From Methanosarcinales archaeon (GTDB lineage Archaea; Halobacteriota; Methanosarcinia; Methanosarcinales; Methanogasteraceae): 21,236 nt of DNA. The notes beneath the pieces are model-generated. The model had not been told where the DNA came from and did not search any database. It saw nothing but the letters and a program-made list of their open reading frames with translations. This document shows, piece by piece, positions 1-7,156 of the stretch; the stretch's first letter is position 1, and the number at the start of each line of letters is the position of its first letter. The stretch covers positions 1 through 21,236 of the forward strand of contig DAOVGO010000199.1 of assembly GCA_030672345.1 (NCBI GenBank), in the 5' to 3' direction. Made by a program: the position numbers and the translations under genes.

Positions 1-314
1 TCGAATATCGACTTGATCTTCACTGAGGTTATGTTTGCGTTGTCGAGGATGCTGATCAGTTTAGCAGCAGTTAAATTAGTATTATCAAATATTGATGCAC
101 CCTTGGCAGCAGTTAGGTTAGCATGATCGAAGATGGATGCACCCTTGGCAGCAGTCAGATTAGCGTTGTCGAATATCGAAGCACCTTTATCTACAGCCAG
201 GTTCGCATGATCAAATAGACTCGCCCCTTTGGCTGCTGTCATGTTGTCGTTGTCGAAGATGGAAGCAGCTTTGGCAGCAGCCATGTTATCATGGGTAAGG
301 AGCGATGCTCCATC
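1..314 (-). repeat. 42-bp in-frame tandem repeat, at least 7.5 units
   Basis: Tandem 42-bp units encode the 14-residue repeats of the fibre-like gene and continue past the left window edge. All units are exactly in phase with no indels. The best-conserved units are around 60-225. Units tend to alternate between FDN and FDH at the turn, hinting at an 84-bp superperiod. The repeats are coding and have no unique spacers, so this is not a CRISPR array. Confidence 0.85.
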
Positions 315-455
315 AGCAGTATCAAGAACATTATTGAACTGGTATACAGCAACCGACACGGCTGCCATTTTACTGACATCTGTTGCGATGTCTCCAAAAT
401 TATCTTTGAAGAACGTTGGCGGTGCTTTCACAGCCGCTACAAGTTTTATATTCAT
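1..455 (-). CDS. 14-residue-repeat fibre-like virion protein, C-terminus cut by window edge
   Basis: I read an open frame of 151 codons from the ATG at 455 to the window edge, so the C-terminus is missing. The start has a good SD (GGAGTGA, 5-6 nt before the ATG) and lies 4 nt after the stop of the upstream gene. Residues 1-47 are non-repetitive. From about residue 48 the protein is a perfect-phase 14-residue repeat, consensus KGASIFDNANLTAA, with Lys (Asp in the first unit) at 48, 62, 76, 90, 104, 118, 132 and 146. Each unit looks like one short helix capped by an Asn/Asp-rich turn. There is no signal peptide or membrane segment. Position at the end of a run of presumed surface genes suggests a tail-fibre or spike shaft. 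That role is inference; I do not recognise the family by name. Confidence 0.72.
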   Translation of the reverse strand, partial: MNIKLVAAVKAPPTFFKDNFGDIATDVSKMAAVSVAVYQFNNVLDTADGASLLTHDNMAAAKAASIFDNDNMTAAKGASLFDHANLAVDKGASIFDNANLTAAKGASIFDHANLTAAKGASIFDNTNLTAAKLISILDNANITSVKIKSIF

Positions 456-459
456 GCTA

Positions 460-1623
460 TCACTCCGAGTACCATTGTCTTATGTGCGCAATGTCCACAT
501 CAGCGTCTGCTGCAACATCGTTCGCATTATGGATGACGATGTACATGACGTCATCCGGTACCTCTGCCGCCACATTGTGTGTCGCAACCAGTGTGTCATT
601 GATGTAGAATTGTACGGTATCGCCCGGGACCGCTGTGACCCGGTATTTGTTCCAGTTCGAGAGTGTTATGCCTGAGCTCACGTCTGTCAGTGCTTCGGTG
701 CCGCCGTCATCTGTCAGGGCATTCAGCGCATCGCTGACGAGCATAAACCCTGCTACGTCGTTACTCGTCCTGATGGATGTCTTAGCTGACCCGAACCCTA
801 CGAGAAATGATGAGTTGAGGATGTTGGCGACGTTTGCGATCCGCATATCCCACTCCATAACGATTCTGGTGATTACGCCGGTTAATAGGTTGAACGAATT
901 TGGTCTGAACTCGAACCTCTGATCGGAATTGAGGACCGCTGTTGATACGCCGGTTGCGCCTGTGCTCATCCGTGCGAACTTGTATCCGGCTTCAACGAGA
1001 ACAGAAATATCTCCGGAGTTTGTCACTGTCTCGTCCCAGACAGCCAGGGTGATCGTCTCGTCCTCGAAGAACTCGGTGAGGTATGGCAGATCCCGGTTGA
1101 GCCCGACGTTCTTTATGCCATCGACGAGACCGGCACCAAGCATCGCCTTCATATATGCCATCATGGATGCTACCCCATCGGGCGCACCAACAGCATCATC
1201 GGTCTTGTTGCCGATGACATCCCTCATCAAGGCGTTTGCCGCTGCGTCTGCTGCAGGTACTTCATGCCTGCCAAGGATCGTCGTCTGGTTCGCGGCTGTC
1301 GCATCCCCGGCTGTACCGCCGCTGACGCCTTCTCCTGAGATCACCTGGTATCTGGAGGTCGTATCCGGGTTTGTGATCCAATCATCGTACAGCGTAAAGG
1401 TGTCTGTACCATCATAAGCCTCAATCTTCCTTGTCTGCCCCGCCCCGGTTCCGTCGTATATGAACAGGCGTTCATTTCTCCAGATGTTGGCGACATACGA
1501 AACAGGTATGTTCGTATCGATTAGCTCATCATCTGCTCCTGCATCTGATGTTGAGGTCCCCATCCAGAGCACACCGATCGGGATGGTTTTATGCCGCTTC
1601 AGGTAAATCGATTCGCTGGTCAT
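460..1623 (-). CDS. Virion surface/tail-fibre protein with lectin-like C-terminal domain
   Basis: The 387-residue protein has three parts. Residues 1-100 are beta-rich and contain a short motif (RNERLFIYDGTGAGQTRKI) of a type I associate with phage and archaeal-virus surface proteins. Residues 120-165 are helical (ALMRDVIGNKTDDAVG, then a SMMAYMKAML segment), resembling a linker common in archaeal virus/plasmid adhesion proteins. Residues 185-387 look like a concanavalin-A/LamG-type jelly roll, ending in a strand pattern around YRVTAVPGDTVQFYINDTLV. There is no signal peptide or membrane span. The ATG overlaps the stop of the upstream gene as ATGA, implying translational coupling. A receptor- or glycan-binding role is inferred from fold and neighbours, not shown. 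Confidence 0.7.
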   Translation of the reverse strand: MTSESIYLKRHKTIPIGVLWMGTSTSDAGADDELIDTNIPVSYVANIWRNERLFIYDGTGAGQTRKIEAYDGTDTFTLYDDWITNPDTTSRYQVISGEGVSGGTAGDATAANQTTILGRHEVPAADAAANALMRDVIGNKTDDAVGAPDGVASMMAYMKAMLGAGLVDGIKNVGLNRDLPYLTEFFEDETITLAVWDETVTNSGDISVLVEAGYKFARMSTGATGVSTAVLNSDQRFEFRPNSFNLLTGVITRIVMEWDMRIANVANILNSSFLVGFGSAKTSIRTSNDVAGFMLVSDALNALTDDGGTEALTDVSSGITLSNWNKYRVTAVPGDTVQFYINDTLVATHNVAAEVPDDVMYIVIHNANDVAADADVDIAHIRQWYSE

Positions 1624-2432
1624 AGGTTCTCCCCGTATATCACCGTGAACTGAACAGCTCCAAGAGCTCCGGCGATTTTGGCGACCGCATCAAGGTTCAC
1701 GAGCTGCATATGAATTTCATCGCTGTTATCCTCATCGATGTAGTCAAAAGTTATGTCATGGACGTTCATGCAGTACAGGCTGTTCAATGGATCTCCCTCG
1801 GTCGGAAGATCGAAATCGATGTTACCGATGTATTCCAGCGCACCAAAACTGTCTTTCGAGTAAAACGCCAGCCTGTAATAGAGATTCTGCACGGACATGA
1901 TCGCTATGTTCGTTATATACGGTTTGCTGATAGTAACAGACAGATTTTCATTCTCGGTTGCGTTCGTGACAAGAGCGTCCGTAAACTGTGTATCCCGGTT
2001 CGTTTGTGCGATATGCCGCGCTGCGACGTTCGTGATCGGATCGATCGATGCCATCGCATCAGCGACATTCGACATCGCGATGTAGAATGAGACCGAATAA
2101 TCCGTCGAGATCTCGATGTAGTCAAACTCTATGAGCTTTGACCTGGTCCACAGCGGGAACACGGATGATGTGTACACAAGCGCACCCGCGAGATACGCAC
2201 GGAGTTCGATCTGGGCATCGGTAAAAATCAAAAAGCTCTTGCAGGTATCCATCCGTGCAGCCGAGTACATCTCCACCGGAGCGGATTCGCCTGGTATGGT
2301 CACCTGCCCCGTCTTAACATCGATCTTAGTTGTGCCGGCTGGCAATGTGTATCTGCCGAGACGCGGAAAGTTCATGATCAGTGGAACGGGCGCCACTTCA
2401 AAAGTTTCACAGCCAGATACTTCTTCAACCAA
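1620..2432 (-). CDS. Presumed virion structural protein, family not recognised
   Basis: This is a 270-residue, beta-strand-rich soluble protein of unknown family. I place the start at a TTG at 2432 because a strong SD (AAGGAGG) lies 8 nt upstream and a TATA-like box sits about 45 nt upstream; no ATG fits as well. Visible features are an N-terminal segment that could set a base level (FPRLGRYTLPAGTTKIDV), alternating beta strands, and a C-terminus (AKIAGALGAVQFTVIYGENL) ending in a hydrophobic strand. It overlaps the next gene by four bases (ATGA). A baseplate, tail or coat component is plausible from context only. Confidence 0.6.
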   Translation of the reverse strand: MVEEVSGCETFEVAPVPLIMNFPRLGRYTLPAGTTKIDVKTGQVTIPGESAPVEMYSAARMDTCKSFLIFTDAQIELRAYLAGALVYTSSVFPLWTRSKLIEFDYIEISTDYSVSFYIAMSNVADAMASIDPITNVAARHIAQTNRDTQFTDALVTNATENENLSVTISKPYITNIAIMSVQNLYYRLAFYSKDSFGALEYIGNIDFDLPTEGDPLNSLYCMNVHDITFDYIDEDNSDEIHMQLVNLDAVAKIAGALGAVQFTVIYGENL

Positions 2433-2470
2433 ACGGTTTTCCTCCTTGCAGTCTTGTTGTTTTTGAACGT

Positions 2471-2484
2471 ATTTATATTTTTTG
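2471..2484 (-). promoter_or_regulatory. TATA-like promoter for the 2432 -> 1 surface-protein genes
   Basis: On the minus strand the 60-nt gap after the gene ending at 2493 contains AAAAAATATAAATA, a good archaeal TATA box. It is about 45 nt from the TTG start at 2432, leaving room for a short leader with the AAGGAGG SD. The three genes downstream are tightly packed, so one transcript is likely. Confidence 0.5.
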
Positions 2485-2492
2485 TGAGTGTC

Positions 2493-3359
2493 TCATGGTT
2501 CTGTCGTCTTCTTAAGTCCGGGAAGTATCGGTAGTACCCACCACTGGCACGGGATCCCTGGCAGCAGGTCCAGCCACGGGACGTCGAACTTGATGTAGCA
2601 CGGCTCTTCGACTTCAGGTTCGACTTCAGGTATCATCCGTGCAACCGATGCTTCCATCGAGTCCTGGAGCACGGTTCCGCGGTACACCTCCGCCACAAGG
2701 TTCAGCGGATCTGTGCCGGCAGGCATCGCCAGGCTGATGTTGACCGCAGCTTCTTCTCCCGGTTTGATGTACGGTGTATATGCGAACCCCCCGTACCGCC
2801 TTCCGGTATCGGCATCGATCAGCTTAACAGAAAATAGGAGCGTGACTTCACCAGTGTTCTTAACGACGACAGTAGCAACCATGCGGTCCCCGGCTTTTGC
2901 GGATTCCGGCAGACCACCTATACGAACTATGGCAGCTCTCACGGGTTCCCGGACAGGTGGTACTTCAACTTTAGGAATGACTTCAGGAACAGGCGGTACT
3001 TCAGGAACAGGTGGCACCACATCAACGGTCCATAAGGTCGATTTTGAACACACCACATCATCCCCGTCGCAGAAATCGAAGCGAACAACACCTGTCCATC
3101 CGCCCGATTCCCACCACACGAACTGCCCGCTTCTACCCGGATCACCGTAATATGTTTTTTTGAGTTCTTCGTTAAAATATGTCTTGATGTTTGGTCTGGC
3201 TACGCCCGATGGATATGTGACGGCGCAGAATATTTTAGTGCCGGTATTGTACCGGGCAGCATCAACCGGACCCTCCATGCACAGTTCAGCCCCACTTGGG
3301 AACGTCACTCCAGTGCCGATATGAATCCCGGGTACTGTGCTGAAACATACCACGACCAT
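2493..3359 (-). CDS. Two-domain Pro-rich surface protein with CARDB/Ig-like domain
   Basis: 288 residues. Residues 1-112 form a Cys-containing beta domain (Cys5, 27, 45, 97, 104). Residues 115-138 are a Pro/Val/Glu repeat linker (VPPVPEVPPVPEVIP). Residues 142-242 look like a CARDB-type immunoglobulin-like sandwich, with VVVKNTGEVTLLFSVKLID and the KPGEEAAVNISL segment typical of that fold. Then comes a second acidic linker (IPEVEPEVEEP) and a Trp/Pro-rich tail of about 35 residues. No clear signal peptide is visible, which argues against a secreted host protein and for a virion appendage. It is transcribed divergently from the plus-strand island; the ATG at 3359 has no SD and a TATA-like box about 28 nt upstream, as expected for a leaderless gene. 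Confidence 0.65.
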   Translation of the reverse strand: MVVVCFSTVPGIHIGTGVTFPSGAELCMEGPVDAARYNTGTKIFCAVTYPSGVARPNIKTYFNEELKKTYYGDPGRSGQFVWWESGGWTGVVRFDFCDGDDVVCSKSTLWTVDVVPPVPEVPPVPEVIPKVEVPPVREPVRAAIVRIGGLPESAKAGDRMVATVVVKNTGEVTLLFSVKLIDADTGRRYGGFAYTPYIKPGEEAAVNISLAMPAGTDPLNLVAEVYRGTVLQDSMEASVARMIPEVEPEVEEPCYIKFDVPWLDLLPGIPCQWWVLPILPGLKKTTEP

Positions 3360-3365
3360 AGTAAG

Positions 3366-3393
3366 TCTTTTATGTGTGCGAAACTTAAAAAAG
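3366..3393. promoter_or_regulatory. Compact divergent promoter pair
   Basis: The 47-bp gap between the divergent genes holds two candidate TATA boxes. CTTTTATG at 3366-3373 on the plus strand lies about 35 nt before the ATG at 3407, which has a weak SD (GGTGATT). TTTTTTAAGTTT on the minus strand (3392 to 3381) is about 28 nt before the ATG at 3359, giving a leaderless transcript. The two boxes nearly abut, so transcription in the two directions may compete. Confidence 0.4.
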
Positions 3394-3406
3394 GTTCGGT
3401 GATTAC

Positions 3407-3682
3407 ATGGTTACAGTCACTGGCAAACTAATTGATGAAGCGACACTCGCTGGGATCGAGCAAACTCCCATATATTTAAATGGACGGATAGTAGCTGTCA
3501 CAGACGAAGACGGGGATTACACGCTCGATGTAGCCCCCGGGGATTACCGCCTCGAAGTCAGACCACGTGAGTTCCTGTATGTCATTCGCGATGTGCAGGT
3601 CACGCCGGACGGGCGGATAATCGATAAGAAGACCGGCAAGCTGGTCAAGAAAACAATGCCACTGACGCGTGCAACGCTCTGA
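3407..3682 (+). CDS. Small carboxypeptidase-regulatory-like (Cna-B type) beta-sandwich protein
   Basis: The whole 91-residue protein is one predicted beta-sandwich: VTVTGKLIDEATLAGIEQTP, then a TDEDGDYTLDVAPGDYRLEV strand pattern. This is the classic signature of carboxypeptidase D regulatory-like/SpaA-like domains, which are non-catalytic and usually occur as modules in surface proteins. Here the domain stands alone with no signal peptide or anchor. It is followed after 9 nt by the caspase-like gene on the same strand. It could be a virion decoration or tail accessory domain, or a substrate or partner of the protease; the sequence does not decide. Confidence 0.7.
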   Translation: MVTVTGKLIDEATLAGIEQTPIYLNGRIVAVTDEDGDYTLDVAPGDYRLEVRPREFLYVIRDVQVTPDGRIIDKKTGKLVKKTMPLTRATL

Positions 3683-3691
3683 GGTGCTGTC

Positions 3692-4357
3692 ATGACAACC
3701 GTCGTTGTTTCCGCCCCAATATCGAACAAACCAACCGAAGTCAGCGGGCGTGCGGGACGGGTGCTGTACTGGACCATCAGGCGCAAGTATCCTGGCGTGA
3801 AGCTGCACTGGATCCCGGACAGAAAGTCCATACACGAGTACGCCCCGATACTGGAGAAGCTTGCGGTGAGAGACCGTGTTTTGTTTTCGTATTTCGGGCA
3901 TGGTGCCCGTGATAAAATATGCGGGCAGATACCACCCGGATGCGGCACATCCAGACCGGGAATGATCGATCCTGAAAACGTGGATGTTCTCAACAATATC
4001 ATCTGCCATGCGACTGCCTGCTGGACCGGGGCGTCACTCGGGCGCATTGCTGAGGATACCGGGGCAAAAGCGTACCTCGGCTCCAGGGCACCCTGTTACG
4101 TGGCGTTTAACATTTCTAACGAGAGAAATTACCGCGACGATATCATAAATGTCTGGAACACGTTCCCGGTAAGACTCCTGGAAGGCGACGATTTCGCTAC
4201 GGCACTCAGGGCGATGATAGATAAGAGTAAGCGATACGAAGCGATGTTCCTTGAAAACGCCGACGAATGGCTATACGGGGATTATTATGCCAAACGGTTT
4301 GAGAAGAACAGGAATATCCTTGTTCCATTCGGCAATGTGCGGGCTGCGCTCGTCTGA
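3692..4357 (+). CDS. Caspase-fold (clan CD) cysteine protease-like protein
   Basis: The 221-residue protein has a plausible His-Cys dyad of clan CD peptidases: His70 in SYFGHG after a hydrophobic strand (RVLFSYFGHG), and Cys110 in CHATACWTGASLG after a second hydrophobic strand (DVLNNIICHATAC). Spacing and the small residues after Cys match caspase/CHAT/gingipain-like cores. The N-terminus (TTVVVSAPISN) would be the first core strand. There is no signal peptide or extra effector domain. The start is chosen for the GAGGTG SD 6 nt upstream. It forms a two-gene unit with the preceding beta-sandwich gene. Roles could be virion protein maturation, host killing or anti-defence. The fold call is fairly secure; activity and substrate are unknown. 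Confidence 0.65.
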   Translation: MTTVVVSAPISNKPTEVSGRAGRVLYWTIRRKYPGVKLHWIPDRKSIHEYAPILEKLAVRDRVLFSYFGHGARDKICGQIPPGCGTSRPGMIDPENVDVLNNIICHATACWTGASLGRIAEDTGAKAYLGSRAPCYVAFNISNERNYRDDIINVWNTFPVRLLEGDDFATALRAMIDKSKRYEAMFLENADEWLYGDYYAKRFEKNRNILVPFGNVRAALV

Positions 4358-4362
4358 TTACG

Positions 4363-4392
4363 GGCAGCGGAGAAAGAACAGACGTGGCAGAT
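4363..4392 (+). repeat. 30-bp direct repeat, copy A
   Basis: GGCAGCGGAGAAAGAACAGA and the following ten bases recur with one mismatch at 6905-6934. The two copies bracket the Hel308 gene. Copy A lies just after the caspase-like stop codon and directly before a strong stem-loop. Confidence 0.85.
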
Positions 4393-4396
4393 GTTT

Positions 4397-4455
4397 GCCT
4401 GCGATGTGTCAGTATGCATCTAAAAAGACACAATCATCGCAGGCGAAAGGTTTTT
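4397..4455 (+). terminator. Stem-loop plus T-run after the caspase-like gene
   Basis: The arms GCCTGCGATG (4397-4406) and CATCGCAGGC (4435-4444) are perfectly complementary. The pairing continues inward as TGTC/GACA (4407-4410 with 4427-4430) across a small bulge. Five T follow at 4451-4455. This would terminate transcription of the upstream two-gene unit. Because it abuts direct repeat A, it could instead be a subterminal hairpin of a vanished mobile element. Confidence 0.55.
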
Positions 4456-4486
4456 GAACTGCGAGGTTAAAAAAGTTATCGTCAGT

Positions 4487-6889
4487 ATGCAAAATGAAAT
4501 CACATCGGTAATTCCCATCAGCGACCTTGATCTACCTGCTAACGTGATCAAGTTCTATATCGATTCCGGGTTGGAGGAGCTGTACCCCCCTCAATCCGAT
4601 GCGGTTCGACATGGATTGTTGGATGGGCGGAACATACTTGCTTCAATCGCCACTGCATCAGGCAAGACGTTACTTGCTGAGATGGCAATGTTAAAATCGA
4701 TCATCGAGAACGATGGGAAGGCGTTGTATATTGTACCACTCATTGCGCTGGCATCTGAGAAATATGACCGTTTCTCGCAGTTTGCATCTCTTGGTGTCCG
4801 GGTGGGTATCTCAACAGGAGACTTTTCATCCAAAACAAAGGGGAACCAGCTTGGTGATCATGACATAATTGTTGTAACATCTGAAAAAGCGGATTCACTG
4901 ATGCGGAACCAGACGGAGTGGATGCGGGACATCTCGGTGGTGGTGGTTGATGAAGTGCATCTGCTTGGTGATCCGCACCGCGGACCAACTCTCGATGTTA
5001 CCATGACTAAACTCCGGCTGTTAAACCCGCGTGCGCAGGTCATAGCACTATCGGCAACAATAGGGAATGCCGCGGCGGTTGCCGGGTGGCTTGATGCGGA
5101 ACTGGTGGTTAGCGATTGGAGACCTATCGAGTTGTTGGAGGGTGTGGGGTTCAAGAGTAGGGTTGTCTTCGATGGGGGGTGTCCTAATCGGGCAATCGAC
5201 GCTCACACCGACTCTGACCCATCTATCAACATCGTGCTGGACACAATCAACGAAGGGAATCAGTGTATTGTGTTCCGCAGCTCTCGACCGTTTTGTGAGG
5301 CGTTCGCAAAGAAATTCAGTGAAAAAGAGAATCTGCGAGGTTTGTTGGCTCGGATGCTTGGCGCAAAACGGCGCAGCCAACTGGTGCGGCTTGCAGATAA
5401 GGTGGTTAAGACCAGCGAGAGTACTACGGCTGATTATCTGGCGGCGTGCATCCGTTCTGGTGTTGCGTTCCATCACGCCGGACTGACCTCGGCACAACGG
5501 CGGATAGTGGAGGATGGTTTTCGGCAGAACAAGATCATGATGCTGGTGAGCACCACGACGCTTGCGGCTGGACTGAACCTGCCTGCCAGACAGGTGATAA
5601 TCAAGGAACATACCCGATATAACGGTTCGTGGATGGAGGAAATTCCTGTGATCGAGTATAAACAGATGGCAGGCAGAGCCGGGCGACCACATCTGGACGA
5701 TCATGGTGAATCCGCACTCATAGCGAAGTCTGATGATGAGCTACAGACCCTTCTCATGAACTATGTTGGAGGTGAACCTGAAAACATCTATTCCAACCTT
5801 AATCATGCTGGCGTGCTCCAAACGCATGTTCTGGCATCCATCGTCACCGGATTTGCAGTAACCCCCAATAGTATTCTGGAACTATTCGGTGAAACATTCT
5901 ATGCCCACCAGAACACCAGTCAGGACTTGAATTCAACAATCCGGGATTGTATTGATTTCCTACTTTTGCATGAGATGCTTCAGGAACCCGACACTATCAC
6001 CTCTCAGGAACCCGATACGACTGGCTTTAGTGCCACTCAGCTCGGTGAACTTGTGTGCCGGTTGTATGTTGATCCGGCAACCGCCGCAACAATAGTTGAT
6101 GGAATCAGGACTGCCGAGCACCGGGAGATGGAACTCACCGATTTTTCCATCCTGCAACTCCTCTGCACTACCGGAGACGTCCAGACCCGGCGCAACAAAC
6201 TACCATTAGACCAGTTTATTTTTGAGCACGCCCGCGAGATCATCGACATACCCACCATACTTCTATCACTCACCACACTCCAAAAACCCGGATCACCCCC
6301 CACCGACAAGGATACGGAAGCAATCGCACAACTGGACGACGCTTTTAAGGAATCAGTCGTAAACGCTTCTATGCTGCTTGACTGGATCGATGAGATGAAG
6401 GTGGCTGAACGCAAACGCAAAAAAAGCAAGGATGACGAGTCCGCCCGTGGAAAAACGATCACGCAGAAGTTCGGGAATTATGAAGGGGACATCCATTCTC
6501 TCACATCATCTACCGAGTGGATCATGCACGCGACACAGGAGATCGCTCAAATCATCAATGCGGCACCAACCACCCAAAATCATGTGTGGGTGCTGGAACG
6601 CCGCGTACGGTATGGGGTTAAAGCCGAACTGATCGGTCTGGTTGGGGTAAAACACATCGGACGGGCATACGCACGCGGGCTATTCGATAGCGGCGTAAAA
6701 ACACATGAAGACTTTGAAAACAATACATCGACATTACGAAAAGTGCTTGGCAATAAAACCATGGAAAAGGTGCTTAAAAATCTAAAAATACCTTTCCATC
6801 CATCATCAGAACCTGAAAGTACAGACCCATCCTGCAATTATCAAGCAACGCTCGAAGACTTCACACCGTTAACTAAGGGAGTGGTGTGA
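4487..6889 (+). CDS. hel308: Hel308-type superfamily 2 DNA helicase
   Basis: The protein is an ATP-dependent 3'-5' DNA helicase by family, acting on stalled or recombining forks. I prefer the ATG at 4487 (800 residues) over an upstream in-frame TTG at 4454, because QNEITSVIPISDLDLP then matches the usual Hel308 N-terminus. Motifs from that start: Q-motif LYPPQ (32-36), Walker A ATASGKT (55-61), DEVH (155-158), SAT (189-191), FHHAGLTSAQR (about 329-339), TTTLAAGLNLPAR (about 356-368) and QMAGRAGR (393-400). The C-terminal part includes the ratchet region and a helix-hairpin-helix-like segment (VGVKHIGRAYARGLFDSGV). It is slightly longer than the usual 700-760 residues, partly from a charged insert (MKVAERKRKKSKDDESARGK). 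It looks intact and stands alone on the plus strand between two direct repeats. Confidence 0.93.
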   Translation: MQNEITSVIPISDLDLPANVIKFYIDSGLEELYPPQSDAVRHGLLDGRNILASIATASGKTLLAEMAMLKSIIENDGKALYIVPLIALASEKYDRFSQFASLGVRVGISTGDFSSKTKGNQLGDHDIIVVTSEKADSLMRNQTEWMRDISVVVVDEVHLLGDPHRGPTLDVTMTKLRLLNPRAQVIALSATIGNAAAVAGWLDAELVVSDWRPIELLEGVGFKSRVVFDGGCPNRAIDAHTDSDPSINIVLDTINEGNQCIVFRSSRPFCEAFAKKFSEKENLRGLLARMLGAKRRSQLVRLADKVVKTSESTTADYLAACIRSGVAFHHAGLTSAQRRIVEDGFRQNKIMMLVSTTTLAAGLNLPARQVIIKEHTRYNGSWMEEIPVIEYKQMAGRAGRPHLDDHGESALIAKSDDELQTLLMNYVGGEPENIYSNLNHAGVLQTHVLASIVTGFAVTPNSILELFGETFYAHQNTSQDLNSTIRDCIDFLLLHEMLQEPDTITSQEPDTTGFSATQLGELVCRLYVDPATAATIVDGIRTAEHREMELTDFSILQLLCTTGDVQTRRNKLPLDQFIFEHAREIIDIPTILLSLTTLQKPGSPPTDKDTEAIAQLDDAFKESVVNASMLLDWIDEMKVAERKRKKSKDDESARGKTITQKFGNYEGDIHSLTSSTEWIMHATQEIAQIINAAPTTQNHVWVLERRVRYGVKAELIGLVGVKHIGRAYARGLFDSGVKTHEDFENNTSTLRKVLGNKTMEKVLKNLKIPFHPSSEPESTDPSCNYQATLEDFTPLTKGVV

Positions 6890-6904
6890 CTTCCTCCCCG
6901 CGCT

Positions 6905-6934
6905 GGCAGCGGAGAAAGAACGGACGTGGCAGAT
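6905..6934 (+). repeat. 30-bp direct repeat, copy B
   Basis: This copy matches 4363-4392 at 29 of 30 positions (G at 6922 instead of A at 4380). It begins 15 nt after the Hel308 stop codon and is preceded by CTTCCTCCCCGC, a sequence that resembles ends of IS200/IS605-type elements in archaea (resemblance only). Confidence 0.85.
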
Positions 6935-7021
6935 CTCCGCCGCCAACCTCTATGATGCTATCTCCTTTGTGTAGCACCACATAAACCTTTTGTATTACGC
7001 TGGCTTGATTAGAAGAGATGA

Positions 7022-7156
7022 TCCACGCCCGGGCTGGGACTCGAACCCAGGAAGATCTGGTGGATCTACCTGTTCTTCGGGCAGGTGCAGGCAGGCGGCG
7101 CATCGGCGAATGGTGCTGGTGCGCCGGTGAGCTGCACGCTGATTTTGGTTAATTAG
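7022..7156 (+). pseudogene. Possible C-terminal remnant of a structural gene
   Basis: An open frame with no start codon runs from 7022 to a TAG at 7154-7156. Its latter half reads IWWIYLFFGQVQAGG and then ASANGAGAPVSCTLILVN before the stop. This looks like the hydrophobic last strands of a virion protein and loosely resembles the C-terminus of the 1620-2432 product (GALGAVQFTVIYGENL). The first residues are encoded by the tRNA-like fragment, so the gene body is missing. The opposite strand also gives a plausible short peptide, so this call is weak. Confidence 0.25.
7026..7050 (-). tRNA. tRNA 3'-end fragment (T arm plus acceptor strand), likely attachment-site relic
   Basis: On the minus strand, CTGGG-TTCGAGT-CCCAG forms a canonical T stem and loop (7050 to 7034). 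It is followed by a 7-nt acceptor strand CCCGGGC (7033 to 7027) and a discriminator G at 7026, with no encoded CCA. No matching GCCCGGG 5' acceptor strand, D arm or convincing anticodon arm occurs upstream, so this is only the 3' third of a tRNA gene. tRNA 3' ends are the usual integration sites of archaeal proviruses and plasmids. The isoacceptor cannot be told. The rest of the 259-bp gap (6890-7148) holds repeat copy B and no other gene I can support. Confidence 0.5.

Noticed and set aside
1..314. CRISPR-like or intergenic satellite repeat
   Set aside because: Units are contiguous with no unique spacers, and the 42-bp period is exactly in frame with an open gene that has a good SD.
229..675. 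Plus-strand frames across the left structural genes
   Set aside because: They are antisense to genes with good SDs and ATGA overlaps, and give Cys/Arg/His-rich translations without recognisable domains.
4397..4444. Riboswitch or structured leader for Hel308
   Set aside because: The stem-loop is followed by a T-run and then about 30 nt to the helicase start, which suits a terminator of the previous unit; no known riboswitch core is seen.
7026..7100. A complete tRNA gene on the minus strand
   Set aside because: The T arm and acceptor 3' strand are canonical, but no GCCCGGG partner, D arm or anticodon loop with U33 is found at tRNA distances; GCCCGAA upstream is only 56 nt away.
6890..7103. 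Small minus-strand gene between Hel308 and the aminotransferase
   Set aside because: Its translation runs through the tRNA fragment and repeat copy B and is Arg-rich with no domain; no SD is present.
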